Positions 33,181 through 44,862 of a stretch of DNA of 64,000 bases are shown here, in pieces. Within the stretch, counting starts at the first letter, position 1; each line of letters starts with the position of its first letter. Made by a program: the position numbers and the translations under genes. Source of the DNA: Collybiopsis luxurians FD-317 M1. Its lineage: Eukaryota; Basidiomycota; Agaricomycetes; Agaricales; Omphalotaceae. The stretch spans positions 62,001 to 126,000 of the forward strand of contig KN834763.1 in the NCBI GenBank assembly GCA_000827265.1. Direction: 5' to 3'. The notes under the pieces were generated by a model. That model saw nothing but the letters and a program-made list of their open reading frames with translations, did no database searches and was not told where the DNA came from.

Positions 33181-36100
33181 TCACTTTCCGATAGAACCGA
33201 GGAACTTTGACATATCCAAATCCTGATACTCCTCTTCTGGAGGGAGATCCTCCAAACCCGACAGTATATTCTGCTGACTAACAGGTCCATTCGGCTCCTT
33301 CCCCTTTTTCTTCGCGGCTGCTGCATCTTCTTCCTCCGAGGTACGGCGGAAGAGGTCCAAAACTAGGTCGGTGTCCATCGACGACAGTCCCGAATTTTGC
33401 TGGGTGACGATAGAGTTGGCAATATTCAATTTAAATCGTTGCAATCTAGATAACGACAATAAGCGATCGAAAGACGAAAAAGAAGTGCGAATGGACATAC
33501 CCCATAATCTTTTCTTCAAGAGTACCCTTTGTGATCAACCGATACACATTGACAACTTTTTTCTGTCCTATACGATGTGCACGATCCATCGCCTGCAGAT
33601 CCTTCATCGGATTCCAATCGTGCTCAACGAAAATAACGGTATCAGCTCCGGTCAATGTCAGCCCCAAGCCGCCCACATGCGTTGTGAGCAGCAGCACGTC
33701 AATACTGGGGTCGGAATTGAAAGTCTGTACAATCGCATGTCGTTTGCTCGTATCCGTCCCTCCATCCAGTCGCATGTAGGTTACGGACGGCATGTGTTCT
33801 TTAAATAGGTCGTTTTCAATGATATCGAGCATTTGTTTCATTTGACAGAAAACGAGAACTCGATGTTGCGAGAAGGATCCGGAACCGTCAGAATCCTGGG
33901 TATCTATGAGTTCGGTCTTGCTTGTATCCACTGACGCAGTCCCGCCGCCTATACCGCAATCTAGTAATAATTGCCTGCAGAAAAAAAGTGAGCGAGATAC
34001 AAAAGTCTACGCATTGGCAGAAACTGACCGTAAGGCAAGAAGCTTGGGAGCATGCTGTATGTCCGATAACCCTTCCGACTTCTTTCCGACCCTCTCTAGC
34101 GCAGCATCTACCGCCTCTGGCTCTTTCAAGACCAGAGCAGGATGATTACAAAGCTTGCGCAGATACTGTAGAGACTGGAAAATGTGTTGCTGATTGGTAT
34201 TTTTATTACTGGAAGAGGAAGACGTTTGAACGGCGTTTTCAGCATCTTTGTGACCTGAAGACTTTGAGAAATCGTCGTAAAGATTCTTCTGCAACTCTGA
34301 CAGATCGCAATAGTAATCTTGTATGATTTTTGGAGGCAAATCATGAAGAACGTCCTCCTTTAGCCGACGAAGCAAGAACGGCAAGACTTGTTTGTGAAGC
34401 GCTTCGAGAGCGAGAGCAGCTGAAATGTACACCTTAGGAAGAAAAACACGGATCTTGAGGGACACTACGCACCAGCTTCTCCGTTCTTCGATTTTCCGTC
34501 ACGATTGGATAATATCGGTTTACTAAAGCGCTCATTAAACGACGACTCGGTACCCAGGAAACCTGGCATGAGGAAGTCGAATAAACTCCACAATTCGAGC
34601 ACGTTATTCTGGATGGGTGTCCCCGAAAGAATCAGACGGTGTTGAGCTTGTACCGACTTTACAGCCTTCGTCAGCTTGGTCTTTGCGTTCTTGATAACGT
34701 GACCTTCGTCCAGTATACAATAAAGCCAGCGCATCGACTCCAAATTGCTGATATCGTTACGCACCACCTCATACGAGGTGACGACGATATCATAATTTTT
34801 GAACTTGGAAACCAACTTGGCTCGTTCCCGAGCATTCCCAGTGTACATGACGGGCTTGAGATTGTCGGCATACTTGAGAATCTCGTAATACCAGTGGCCG
34901 GTCAGGGTCGGAGGACAAATGATCAACGAAGGAAGATGGACTGCATCTGCCGATTTCGTTTCTTTGTACCGTTCTGCTCGCTCAAAGTGTTTGCTAGCAA
35001 GGATACAAATCGACTGAAGAGTCTTCCCGAGCCCCATATCTGCATCGAAAATGAGTATATACATCTCCACTGCCACTGTTAAAAACACCGCTTACCGTCA
35101 CAAAGGATACCATGGAGCTGATATTTCGCGAGGAAAGCAAGCCAATTGACGCCGTCTTGTTGATACTTGCGCAGTTCAGCCTTGATGGGTACGGGAAGCG
35201 TGTACTGCTCGACCTTGCTACCGTCCAGCAACTGCGTCAAGAATTGACGCTCCTCTTCTCGGCGTTTTAAAAGCTCGTCGGGGAAACCCGGAGGGTCCGG
35301 TAAGCCGGCCTATGATTCGTGAGTTCGCTTATCTTTCACATCCAGATTGCTAGCTTACCTCGAGTGGAATCATCTTGACCAAAGACGCAAATGTATTCGT
35401 CGCTGTTGCCCTGACATCCTCATTGGCATCGCTCATCCGTCCCAAAATCGGCACCACCAAGAAAATGACATAAGGCAGGGCCTTGATATCCAATCTCTGG
35501 ACAATGTCTGTAATACAAAAAATGAGAAAAAAAAACCTACAGAGCGAAGAGAAATGAAACTAACGATATATGAGCTCAGTGGAACCTTGTCGATTGGATA
35601 AAACAAGAGGATCGCCGATGAGTGGAACGACTTGCTCAACTACATACCGCATTGCATCGGCTGTAATCACGTCGCAGATGGTAGCAAAACACCTCGCAGC
35701 AGCTTGACGTATGATAGCAAACTTGCTTCGCAGGGCCAGTAACAACATTGGGAACGTTTCCGTCACCTTTGGCCACAGCTCTAGATGGAAGGTCGGAACA
35801 GCCGCCTCGAGTACACTAAACGAATCAATGACATCTTGACCGAAATGTTTCTCCATCGCCTCATCGCACTCTTCAGGGGTTTCTAGCAGTACCATTAGCG
35901 TCTAAGAATCATCCAATTATAAAGCAGCACGCATACCAGATTGGAACGCGCTTAATAAACCTCCAGCCATAGATTGCCACATGTTGGGAATAGCATCGAG
36001 AAGACGTCCTCCAAACTTGGAAGATAGCTGATCGAAAGCAAAACGCGCGCCACGGCGGGATAGAGGGGATTTACTCGTCTCGTCGCCAGTCGTATCACCC

Positions 36101-39100
36101 TTGTCCTTATCTTTGCCACCCCTTCCGTTCGCCGATGAGCCCGAGCTAGCTTTCTGGAACGACAAAATGCCATCGGTGACTTTGCGGGTAAAGGCAAAAG
36201 TGGGCGTCTGCTCAACATCCTGACAGAGAAAAGTACACAGATTCTTGACAATCTTGTCTGGCGGCTGCGATATCTGATGAACAGAACAAAATTCAATAAA
36301 GGCAGCTACGGCTGCTGCAGATCGAGTTTGAAGGTCAACGTTCTCCTCGTTCTGAAATCAACGACACTGAGCACATGTTTGGCCACGAAAGAATTAAAAA
36401 ATTACCTTGATTCCGTTCATGATACCTTTGACCACCGGGCTGACCTTATCCGGAGTACTACGAAGTGCCACAAACGCAGCAGCAAAGGCAGCGGCAACCC
36501 TAATTTCATGCTGATTCTTCACTTCAAGATACCTCTCAATACTAGCCGCAACCAAAGTACGCTTTTCCTCAATCACCGCGAGCTCCTTCTTCTTCGTCCG
36601 TCCGAGCATACTCTTCAGCTGCGTATAGCGCGGACCGATAGCTTCCTGAGCGGTTTCGATAGTGAAGCGATCTGGATTCGTCCCGGTGATATCAATCTCG
36701 GAACCAAGGAACGGGATCGAGGAGATGGGCAGTTTACAATCCGTAGCGAAGGAGTGGAGAAGTGAGACAGAGTCGACGTGGATACGAGCAAGTGAAAATG
36801 CCATTTCGTGGTATGCCGCAGGGGGACTGCCTTGCAGCCAGGCAAGTGTTCTGTTGCTAATCTCCTTTGCAAGTTCCGAGTCATCAATCAGCAGTGGCGC
36901 ATCAGGTTGAGCTTTGGAGGTGTGTTCTCGAGCCCATTCTTCGGAAATGATCGCAGAGAGAACTTTTTGGAGCATACTCGTAGAGTCGATATAGTGCAAG
37001 AGAATGGGCTGGAAAACTTCCTCCATCGGTGGAGTCTAAAAAGAACACAGTTCAGTTGACATTTCTCGAGTACAAGCTGACAACTTACAGCTCCAGCAGG
37101 CCAAAAGGCCATCAACAAGGCCAAAGCCGTCGAGCCTGCTATCCGAGCTTTTAGGATCACCTCCGTGGTGATGAGAGACAGATCCTGTGCAAGCATATTC
37201 TTGTCCACGTTGTGGCGCTCGGGAGGGGTTTCTCCTTCGACCACTACCAAAGGATGATAAAACGTCGAGGGATCGATGGGCATTCCCAGAGGTGTCATCA
37301 CGATAGCATACCAATCCAAGATGTTCTGCTGGCCGATATTGGTTTCAATCCAGTCTGGCATGGCGGAGACAATTTCCAGCGCATTCCGCCATGCCCCCAG
37401 ACTGGCATCGCGAATCTCTGAACGCTCTTCAACAATGAGATTCTGAAAGAGAAGACGCAGGAAGGGGACTGAAATCCAGTTCCGGGGAAGCGATTCTACG
37501 GTCAAGAAAGAGTGGAGCGTTTTGACGACGGACAGACGGACGTTGGCTATCGTGTGTCGGAAAAAAGGAAATAGTGTTGGGGCTAGTGTAGTGAGAGGTA
37601 ATCTACGTACCATCAGTAAAGATTCATCCACAAGAAACAACAGCACTCACGATACAGTTTCGGTTGCGAGAATTTCAATGACTCTGTCGTATGCTACAAG
37701 TTTTCCCAAGAGTTCCATCACCGCGCCTACGCTGGAACTCAGATCATCTTTCATGTCGCTGAGGCAGCTCCAGAGAACGAGTAATACGCGTTCTAAACAT
37801 TCCGGCAACTGCTCGACCAAATGCCCAGCAACTGGGAGTAAGCATGACGCTGCAACGGCACGAACATCATCATCCTTGTCTCCAAGTCTAGTGAATGTCT
37901 GTCAGTATGGTCGACAAGAAAAGAACGATGGCACATACCCAAGCACAGCGGCATCCACAACATCATTCAGAATTGTTTGTCCATTGGCCTCACTAGCCCC
38001 ATCTTCCTGCTTCACCTTTTCGAGTCCATCGTCAAACAGATCGTTCCTGACAGCGACTTCGTACTTGATCCCCAACAGGCCGGCATGCCTAATTTCCCAG
38101 ATGTGCGTGACTTTCTGCTCCGGTGTAGCTTGCTTTTTATTATTTTTGAGTTTGGGTGGGGGTAGAGTAGGGGCAGGTATTACAAACTGCTGACGGATCA
38201 TCTGAAGTAAAATAGAGTGGACATGTAAAATAGAACGTCTAGGCATATGGATAAGCAATGAAGCGAGGGTTTGTGAGATCATTTCGCGCACAGGCGCGAC
38301 GACTTGGTCGGACACAAAGTCTCCGAAGCGATCTAGAACGAGTACGCAAAGAAGTTTGGCGGAGAGGTCATTGCACCACTTTTCGTGAGCGATCAGATTT
38401 TCTTCCCAGGCAATACCGTCTGCAAGGAGGGGTGAGTCAAAAGGTAACATTGAACAACTGTAAAACATACCTTGCATTCCTCCGCATTTGCCTTGAATTT
38501 TTAGAAGCTCTCTTAGAGCGAGAGCAGCGCCGTGCCTGACTTCCCAGGCAGCGCTGAAAAGATCGACTTCGAGTACCTGCACAACGCCGTCCCAGATCCA
38601 GAGCCCAGGTTTGACATCGAGAGCTTTTGACCGTTTGACCGTCTTGGGAGACACTGCACCACCTTTGGAAGGGTCAACGACGACTTTGTCGGCAGTAGGA
38701 CTGGCGAGACGGGAAGTATTTTGGGTGTTTTCATCGGCGGTAACCAGTCGCGCTCTGCACGATACCAGTAAGCATGATGAGATTGAAAAGCATTAGACTC
38801 ACTTTGAGGGCCCTGCTGCAGTGGCACTGTACTTTGAGCCAGAAGCTTGAGGGGGTGGATGCTGGGGAGCGACAAAGGCAGAGTTTCCAGGTTTTCTCTT
38901 GCGCTTGAGTCGGTTTCGCTCTCTGGCGGAAAGTTGGCTGAGATCTACTTCGGCGGGAGTTGACGGGGCAGGAGAAGGATCGGCAGGAGTGGAAGCACGA
39001 CTGGGATCGGAAGCACGACTGGGATCAGAATCCTCCTTTTTGGGAACGGTCGGAGGACAAACGTCCATTGGGGATTCGGCAGGAGTGAGCTCCTCGGGTT

Positions 39101-39737
39101 TGACCTCCATGTCCACGTCAGTTTCGATATCTGCGCCGAGTTCTTTGTCAAGATCCATCTCTTCTGCGACATCGTCTAAAAACTCGAGACCCAACCTGCC
39201 CATGGCTTCTTTGCGGGCCTTTTTAACCTCTGCTGGACTGGAGAGAATGGCGGGACGGATGAATTCCTTGCCTGAAGAAGCTAAAAGTAATTTCCCCTGG
39301 AGAACGAGTTCCTCTACGGAGAAACTGGAGAAATCTGGAACACGATCGCCGTCTCTCATGGAAACGTCTTGATTATCGTTGAAAGGTTGCCATACTGGAA
39401 CTGAAGAAAAGATTTGAGAGAGAGCAACGGAAGCAGCATTGCGAGTTTCGAAAGATTTTGAGTGAAGATAGGGAATGATCTAAGTAATATGAGTAGAATG
39501 AAAGAAGAAGAAGAAGAAAGTACATACCCTAGCTACTACGGCCATGAGTTCACGCCAAGCAGGAGGATCAGTAAAAGAAACATGGTGACGATTGGCCTTG
39601 AGATCGTCTGATAAATTTGCATCGCTGATAACGCTCTTTACGGCGAGCTGAGCCAACTGTTTAGCAGCTGTATTTCTTACAGAAGAAGAGGAACCAGTGT
39701 CAAGTAGTAGGAGGAGCCTGTCCAACCTTGAAGTCAT
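33181..39737 (-). CDS. MOT1: MOT1/BTAF1 SWI2/SNF2 ATPase (TBP regulator)
   Basis: Mot1 uses ATP to strip TATA-binding protein from DNA. The ATG at 39737 begins MTSRLDRLLLLLDTGSSS, then long HEAT-repeat exons run across 34-39 kb, with an acidic insert around 39000-39200. The SNF2 part is standard. DMGLGKTLQSICIL (Walker A) and CILDEGHVIKN (a DEGH variant instead of DEAH, which is characteristic of Mot1/BTAF1) are both present, as is LSGTPIQNNVLELWSLFDF. In the C-lobe are VLVFCQMKQMLD, VTYMRLDGGTD and LTTHVGGLGLTLTGADTVIF. The last motif is MDRAHRIGQKKVVNVYRL. At least 15 short introns interrupt the gene, which spans 6.5 kb. It faces a JmjC gene across 369 bp. Confidence 0.95.
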
Positions 39738-40106
39738 ACCACCGGGCCGAAGATGCCGATAGAAAGGTTTAGTGTGTCACTGTGTTTGTGGGGGGAATGT
39801 GACGAATTCAAGGTAGCCAGGCGTGGTGCTTTTATCGATTTTCTGTACTGTACTATTCATTCTTTTTCCCACGATTTTTTCCCTTTCCGTCATGTCTTGG
39901 GCAAAAGACGACCTCAATCTGTTTTATGATGAGTTGAAGGTTACTACTTCAGCTAATGTTATTCGTGTGTTTGTTTTATAATATACAATTTTATATATCT
40001 TATCAAGTCAGACCTCCTCAGTTGCGGTCACCATATTTTCAACTCCCTTCTCCACTCTCCTTCCGAGCACCTTCTTCAGTCTCTCTTAGATACTGCATAC
40101 CATGAA
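39738..40106. promoter_or_regulatory. Divergent MOT1-JmjC promoter region
   Basis: A 369-bp stretch between two divergent start codons, AT-rich near 39977-40008 (TATAATATACAATTTTATATA). Likely shared regulatory DNA, inferred only from gene orientation. Confidence 0.5.
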
Positions 40107-41273
40107 ATGTCCCTCGCTCCTTCCTCCATCTGCTGGCCAAGATTATATACTGATGTCTCCATCATTCAATCTTTGGCATACATCAGTATCTCCGCTATCG
40201 CTCAATTAGACCGTGCCATTATCATCGCAGGCGCTGCAGGCCAAGGCCGTCTCGACCTTGTTCTCTCCCTCATTCGTAAACTTCAATCACATTTCTTCCC
40301 TCCTTTCAAATTCATTCCCTTGTCCATACCATCATCACAGATAGACACTCCCATTCTCCATCTTTCAACGTCTTCTCACGACATTCCAACTATTGACCCT
40401 GCTCCATCCTTTACATCCTTTCAACATCGATATCCATTCCTATTACGTAACAACGCACGATCCTGGCCTGCCATCAATGAACACCCTTGGGCTTCTGCCG
40501 CCTATCTTCGCTCCGTCGCTGGTCCAGCTCGTATCGTTCCAGTCGAAGTAGGCGCAGACTATCGAACTGACGACTGGACTCAACAATTCATCCTCTGGGA
40601 CGAGTTCCTAGCGACCCTGCAATTCTTTGATCAACCTCCGACCGCACAATCCAATAAAGTTTTGTACCTAGCCCAGCATAATCTTCTCATGCAATTCCCT
40701 GATCTAAGCCGTGATATCATCATTCCAGACTATGTCTATTCTTGTCCTCCTCCCCCGGTCGACTATCCCCAATACAAACCCCCAGGCAATGACGAACAGC
40801 TAGTCATAAATGCATGGCTGGGTCCTCGCGGGACTATATCTCCCGCTCATACTGTAAGTCAACGCACCGTGTTATCCCACTAATCTCTGATCTTCCGTGC
40901 AAGGATCCCTATTATAACCTCTACGGTCTGTTCGTTCCTGTACCTCAACACTTTCTCAATTGAAAAATTTTTTCCAGTTCAAGTCGTAGGTCGAAAAACG
41001 GTTTGGCTCGCCCCGCCCTCTGTCACCGCATCCATGTACGCTTTTGAATCCAACGCGAATCCCGCATCCAACAAGACCAATCCTTCAATGAGCAACACTT
41101 CCAGAGTCGATGTATTCGATGATAAAAATTTATATCCCCAATTCTGGACAGACGTCGTCCCAGAAGCAATGTCTATTACATTGACACCAGGGGATATGCT
41201 ATTTATACCTCCTGGATGGTGGCATGCCATGCGAGCTGAAGAAACGAGTTTTTCGGTATCGATGTGGTTTTAG
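40107..41273 (+). CDS. JmjC/cupin_8 domain protein, KDM8/JMJD5-like
   Basis: Predicted Fe(II)/2-oxoglutarate-dependent hydroxylase. Exons 40107-40853, 40904-40925 and 40978-41273 total 1065 nt (354 aa). An N-terminal helical part contains AAGAAGQGRLDLVLSLI. The JmjC barrel carries LGPRGTISPAHTDPYYNLY, where HTD gives the first two iron ligands, then QVVGRKTVWLAPP, and PGDMLFIPPGWWHAMR with the third ligand His. The gene ends SVSMWF. The second exon is only 22 nt and codes the Asp of the HxD motif. Another ATG at 40102 is in a different frame and gives a short peptide only. The protein could hydroxylate protein substrates; the histone-demethylase label is family tradition and not implied. Confidence 0.88.
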
Positions 41274-41602
41274 ATGCGGTATTTTGGTGATTAGTCTCAC
41301 CGCACTGCCACAAAACTTATCTCCGACTCGACAGCTTCCGACTGATGGACTTTCGACTCACATCATGCGCGCTCGAGATGATCCTGTCATGATTCATAAA
41401 GGTGTTGTACAAGACCTGGTCGGTATTTCTTAACTCCCACAAATTCCCCGTTCTTCGGTTCTGTTTTTGCGCTTAAGAGGAATAGAAATGATCTTTTCTA
41501 CTAATAGTGCAATGTATCTCTTACGTTTTATCTTGAGCTCGAATATAGGAGAACAAACGAAGCGATACCACGCATCCTTAACCTAATAATCTTTAGCAAA
41601 TC
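41274..41602. other. Convergent 3' region of the JmjC gene and PEP7
   Basis: 329 bp between stop codons, presumably both 3' UTRs; nothing else visible. Confidence 0.5.
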
Positions 41603-43842
41603 CTACCCACCCGACGCCTTCACCAACCTCTCAATCTCATTTCGAATCTCCTTCAAATTCCCCCTCAACGTCTTGGCATCCTCAAACTTCCTCGCCGCAG
41701 TCGCTTCAGCGACATACGACTCGAGCAAAGATTCCTGCTCGAGGAGCGGCTGAAGAGCAGCATGGAGCGCAGAGTCAGCGGTGAGATCATCCGCGCTTGC
41801 CCCTGCCGGGGGCGTTGTCGATTTCGAGTTTACACCCTTGGACTTGGATCCATTCCGTTTATGTTCCTGCACGGGCACCGCTCCCAATCCAACCATTCTC
41901 GCCTCCAAAAATCGTGCTCCTCGTAAGCCAATCGCTGCCTGCACACGCTCCTGCGAGTGTCTCTCTGCTGTCTTCAGACTACCGCCCTTGGTATCTTTGC
42001 ACGGCAGACTGCGAATCTTCTTCGTTATGGCATCATACGCGGCAAAGGATTGTAAGAGCCGCTTTCGTTCCGCAGCAGCCGTTGCGGTCAGCGCTGTGGG
42101 TGCTTCGTTTGAATTCGTGTTGCTAAAAAAAAAGTACAGTCAGTTCACTTCGCTCCTTCATCCATGGGTAAAACCAATCACCTCGTTCTTAAACTCGTCA
42201 GTAGCTCCTCAAACTGCGGTAAACTTTCCTCAATCTCTTTCTCCAAACTAAGGAAAGCTTCATATAGACGAAGAAACTCCCCCACCGCCCCATCCCCATT
42301 CAGAGCACTCGTCCGTTCCCGAAGATACTGCTGTCTGAGTAGGACAGGCTTGCATTCACGACATACCCTCACACCCCTAAGAAACTTTTGCGATTCCTCG
42401 TCTTCCTCATCTTGACCAGGCGGTTTCGCAGTTTTACCGTTCGAGTTGATCGAACGCATATCCACGCTCGCCTTCCTTTTCCTAACCCCATAATCTACTC
42501 CCTCCTCCACTTGCTCAATCTGCCTCGTTTTGGGATCGATCACAAATAGAATAGAACAGGGCTCTGGCCTCTGCGGCTTTCGAACGCCCAAAGCACATAC
42601 CACTCTACCGCAAAGCCGACAGTGATGTTTGCGATTCGAAAGCGGATGAAAAGAGGCGTCGCAGTGAGGACAACGAGAGACGGCAGAGTCGGGCTGCCAG
42701 GGAGATATTCGCTGTTCCGCCGCTGTAAAGAATAAATTTCTTTTGTCGTTATAAAGAGGTAGCCAAAGAGACTCACATCGTATGCTCTCAGCCTCGCTGG
42801 CGTTGCCGAGGAAAGAACTACTCATCCGCCGAATATCAAGACCTTCAAAGAAAGAAGAGGTTCTTCGCCTTGAATCACTACTGTTACCCAGTAAACTAGG
42901 TCTGATCGGACTTCCGTTCATCAACTTCTCCTTCTCTTTCTCATGAGCCGTGGAAGGGTCTGGAAAATGCAGCGCGATGATTTTCTCAAGCCTTCTTTCC
43001 AATTTTGTTCTCTCTACTCTCTTCTCGGAACTGCTCTCGGGCCCGTTACGGGCAAGTTTGCGGGATATTAAAAACTCGTCGGTGCGATTCCAGCAAACGC
43101 CTCGAGGTTGAAAACCGGGTAGATAGGGAGCTTTTTTTGGTTGCTTGGGAGCTGATGGAGGCGCAGGTGATGGGGTGTGTGAGAGACGGGGATCAGAGGG
43201 CGATATGATGACTACTGATGGAGCGGGAGTCGATGCTGTGAAACGAGACGGCGAGGGAGAGGACGGGGGTGGAGAAGTTGGTTTAGAGCTGGGCGTTGCA
43301 ACCACAGCTGCAGGAGATGGAGCAATAATGGGCGTAGGAGCGGGGGTAGACAGTGCATGGGATGGAGCAACAGTAGATGTAGGCGAACTAGGCATAGATG
43401 AAGCGGCGGAATCTGAACGGTCTAATATTAACATTGAGCTAGGTCGGGCAAGCGGACTACTCGTAGACCTTGAACCATTTTGGTTGGGCATTAACATTGA
43501 ACTCGGTCTGGCTAACGGGCTGGAGGTTGGAGGACGAACTCTTCTGAAGGTAGATGTAAGCGTAGAAGGGGTAGGCGCAGGTCTTGAAGATGATGTAGCT
43601 GATGATGAAGAAGCAGTAGTCGAAGATGAAGATGAAGATGAAGCTATAGATGAAATTGGCATTGTAGCCGGCGACGGAGGCTCTTCCGCTGGCCTCCCTT
43701 CGACGAACGGGACTTTAGACGTGGCTTCGACTTTTAGACTCGTATCCTGATTATTTAGCAGAATCTCCGCCTTCGTCCCATTCGTCCGGGTGGGGGTCAC
43801 ATTTGAACTCTGGTTTGGTGAGCTTGAAGTCCAATTCGGCAT
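41603..43842 (-). CDS. PEP7: FYVE-domain endosomal tether, PEP7/VAC1 (rabenosyn-like)
   Basis: Vac1/Pep7 binds PI3P and Rab5/Sec1 partners in Golgi-to-endosome traffic. An N-terminal Ser/Pro-rich disordered region is followed by LPGFQPRGVCWNRTDEF. After an intron the FYVE finger is SRCPHCDASFHPLSNRKHHC, then RLCGRVVC, and a distal VRVCREC, matching the C-x2-C, R-K/H-HHC-R-x-CG signature with the last Cys pair after a long insertion. The C-terminal exon carries helices LKTAERHSQERVQAAI and FEDAKTLRGNLKEIRNEIERL, like the Rab-binding region. Introns lie near 42122-42180 and 42724-42775. The open frame extends to ATG 43842, but its first residues overlap another small gene in a different frame. 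The true start may be ATG 43662 (MPISSIASS..). Confidence 0.85.
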
Positions 43843-44006
43843 CGTATTCGCATTTGAAGGCAGCGAGCCATTTCGCGAATGCCTTTTTGGCTAGGAGGTA
43901 AGAGTATGTAAGACTTGTTCACCTATTTATCCACAGTTCCACTTACACGATAGGTTACATATTTGACTGGAGTGTGTTCGTCGCCGCCGAGTCTGAAAGA
44001 GCTCAT
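43751..44006 (-). CDS. Small acidic-tailed protein of unknown function (65 aa), overlapping PEP7 5' end
   Basis: Starting at ATG 44006, two exons (43949-44006 and 43751-43890; 58+140 = 198 nt) join across a 58-nt intron that uses a GTGTAAG donor, one step from a stronger GTAAGT that would break the frame. The product starts MSSFRLGGDEHTPVKYVTYP, then KKAFAKWLAAFKCEYDAEL, DFKLTKPEFKC and a DPHPDEWDEGGDSAK ending. The composition looks like real coding sequence. Its stop lies inside the open frame attributed to PEP7, in another frame. I do not recognise the family; the intron choice is uncertain. Confidence 0.5.
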
Positions 44007-44862
44007 CCCTGTCGTCGTACGGAATAGTGTATGACGGCGTTCGCCGCAGCGTGGAGCTGAGATAATGAATAGACGCCTGGGGTGCGCGCTTAAGCGGCAA
44101 ACGTGTCTTCAAACTCGTCGAGTTGGGGCGCTCGCTGTAGCTTCTTTCTCTCAAATTTACTTCACCAACGTAGACAGATCTTGTTACCGGTGATCGCAGA
44201 CGTGCCAATCATCATTCGCTAAGTACTACGTCTGGGATATCAAGTATGCTTTTATTTTATTTCGGTCCTATCATCTTGCAAAGAATCAGCTTGCAAAGAA
44301 TCAGCTTGCAAAGCCTGTAGTACAGGCCATATGGCTCTATAAAGCGAAGAATATTCATCATCATCATTCACAAAGGGTTCCTTGTCGTGAACACCATACA
44401 AAGAGCCTGCCTTCGTCCGTTCTCTCTAGAGCTTCGAGAAGTGAAGACTGCCCACTTGCGCAGGTGTCGTACTCGGTCCTCCGAAAGATCAAGGATCACA
44501 AGAGCGGCGAGGTCAAAAACTACCTTGATAACCTCTTGCTCTGCCTCCACTACGTGGTTCTCGTTGACTGCAGTACTTTATATGGCGAACACGATCTTGC
44601 AAGACACTGGTCTACTCCTCACCAGGCCTGTCTCCTACATATCCACTCAAGGATTAAAGCGTCTCTTGGTGGGATTGGAAATAGTCTTCGCGGTAGGAAG
44701 TGAGACGGGCGACGTGTATTGACGGAGAACCAAAGAAGAAGGTCCTCTAACTTCAGATCGTTTCCAATAACTTAAAGGCGGAGTTCCAGTGTCGATTAAG
44801 GGATGATTGTCACCTGATCCGTCAATTTGCTTTCCATTCGCAGTTGATCAGCTGCACTAATC
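44007..44862. other. Intergenic region with short tandem repeat
   Basis: No gene is convincing. A 15-bp unit CTTGCAAAGAATCAG is repeated 2.6 times at 44275-44313. An open frame on the minus strand (44368-44550) lacks an ATG-based context and any domain. Confidence 0.5.
44275..44313. repeat. 15-bp direct repeat, 2.6 copies
   Basis: Two complete CTTGCAAAGAATCAG units (44275-44289 and 44290-44304) plus nine bases of a third (44305-44313). Identical units suggest recent replication slippage. Confidence 0.9.

Noticed and set aside
44368..44722. Overlapping open frames on both strands between PEP7 and the F-box relic
   Set aside because: Neither has a start with context, splice support or a domain.
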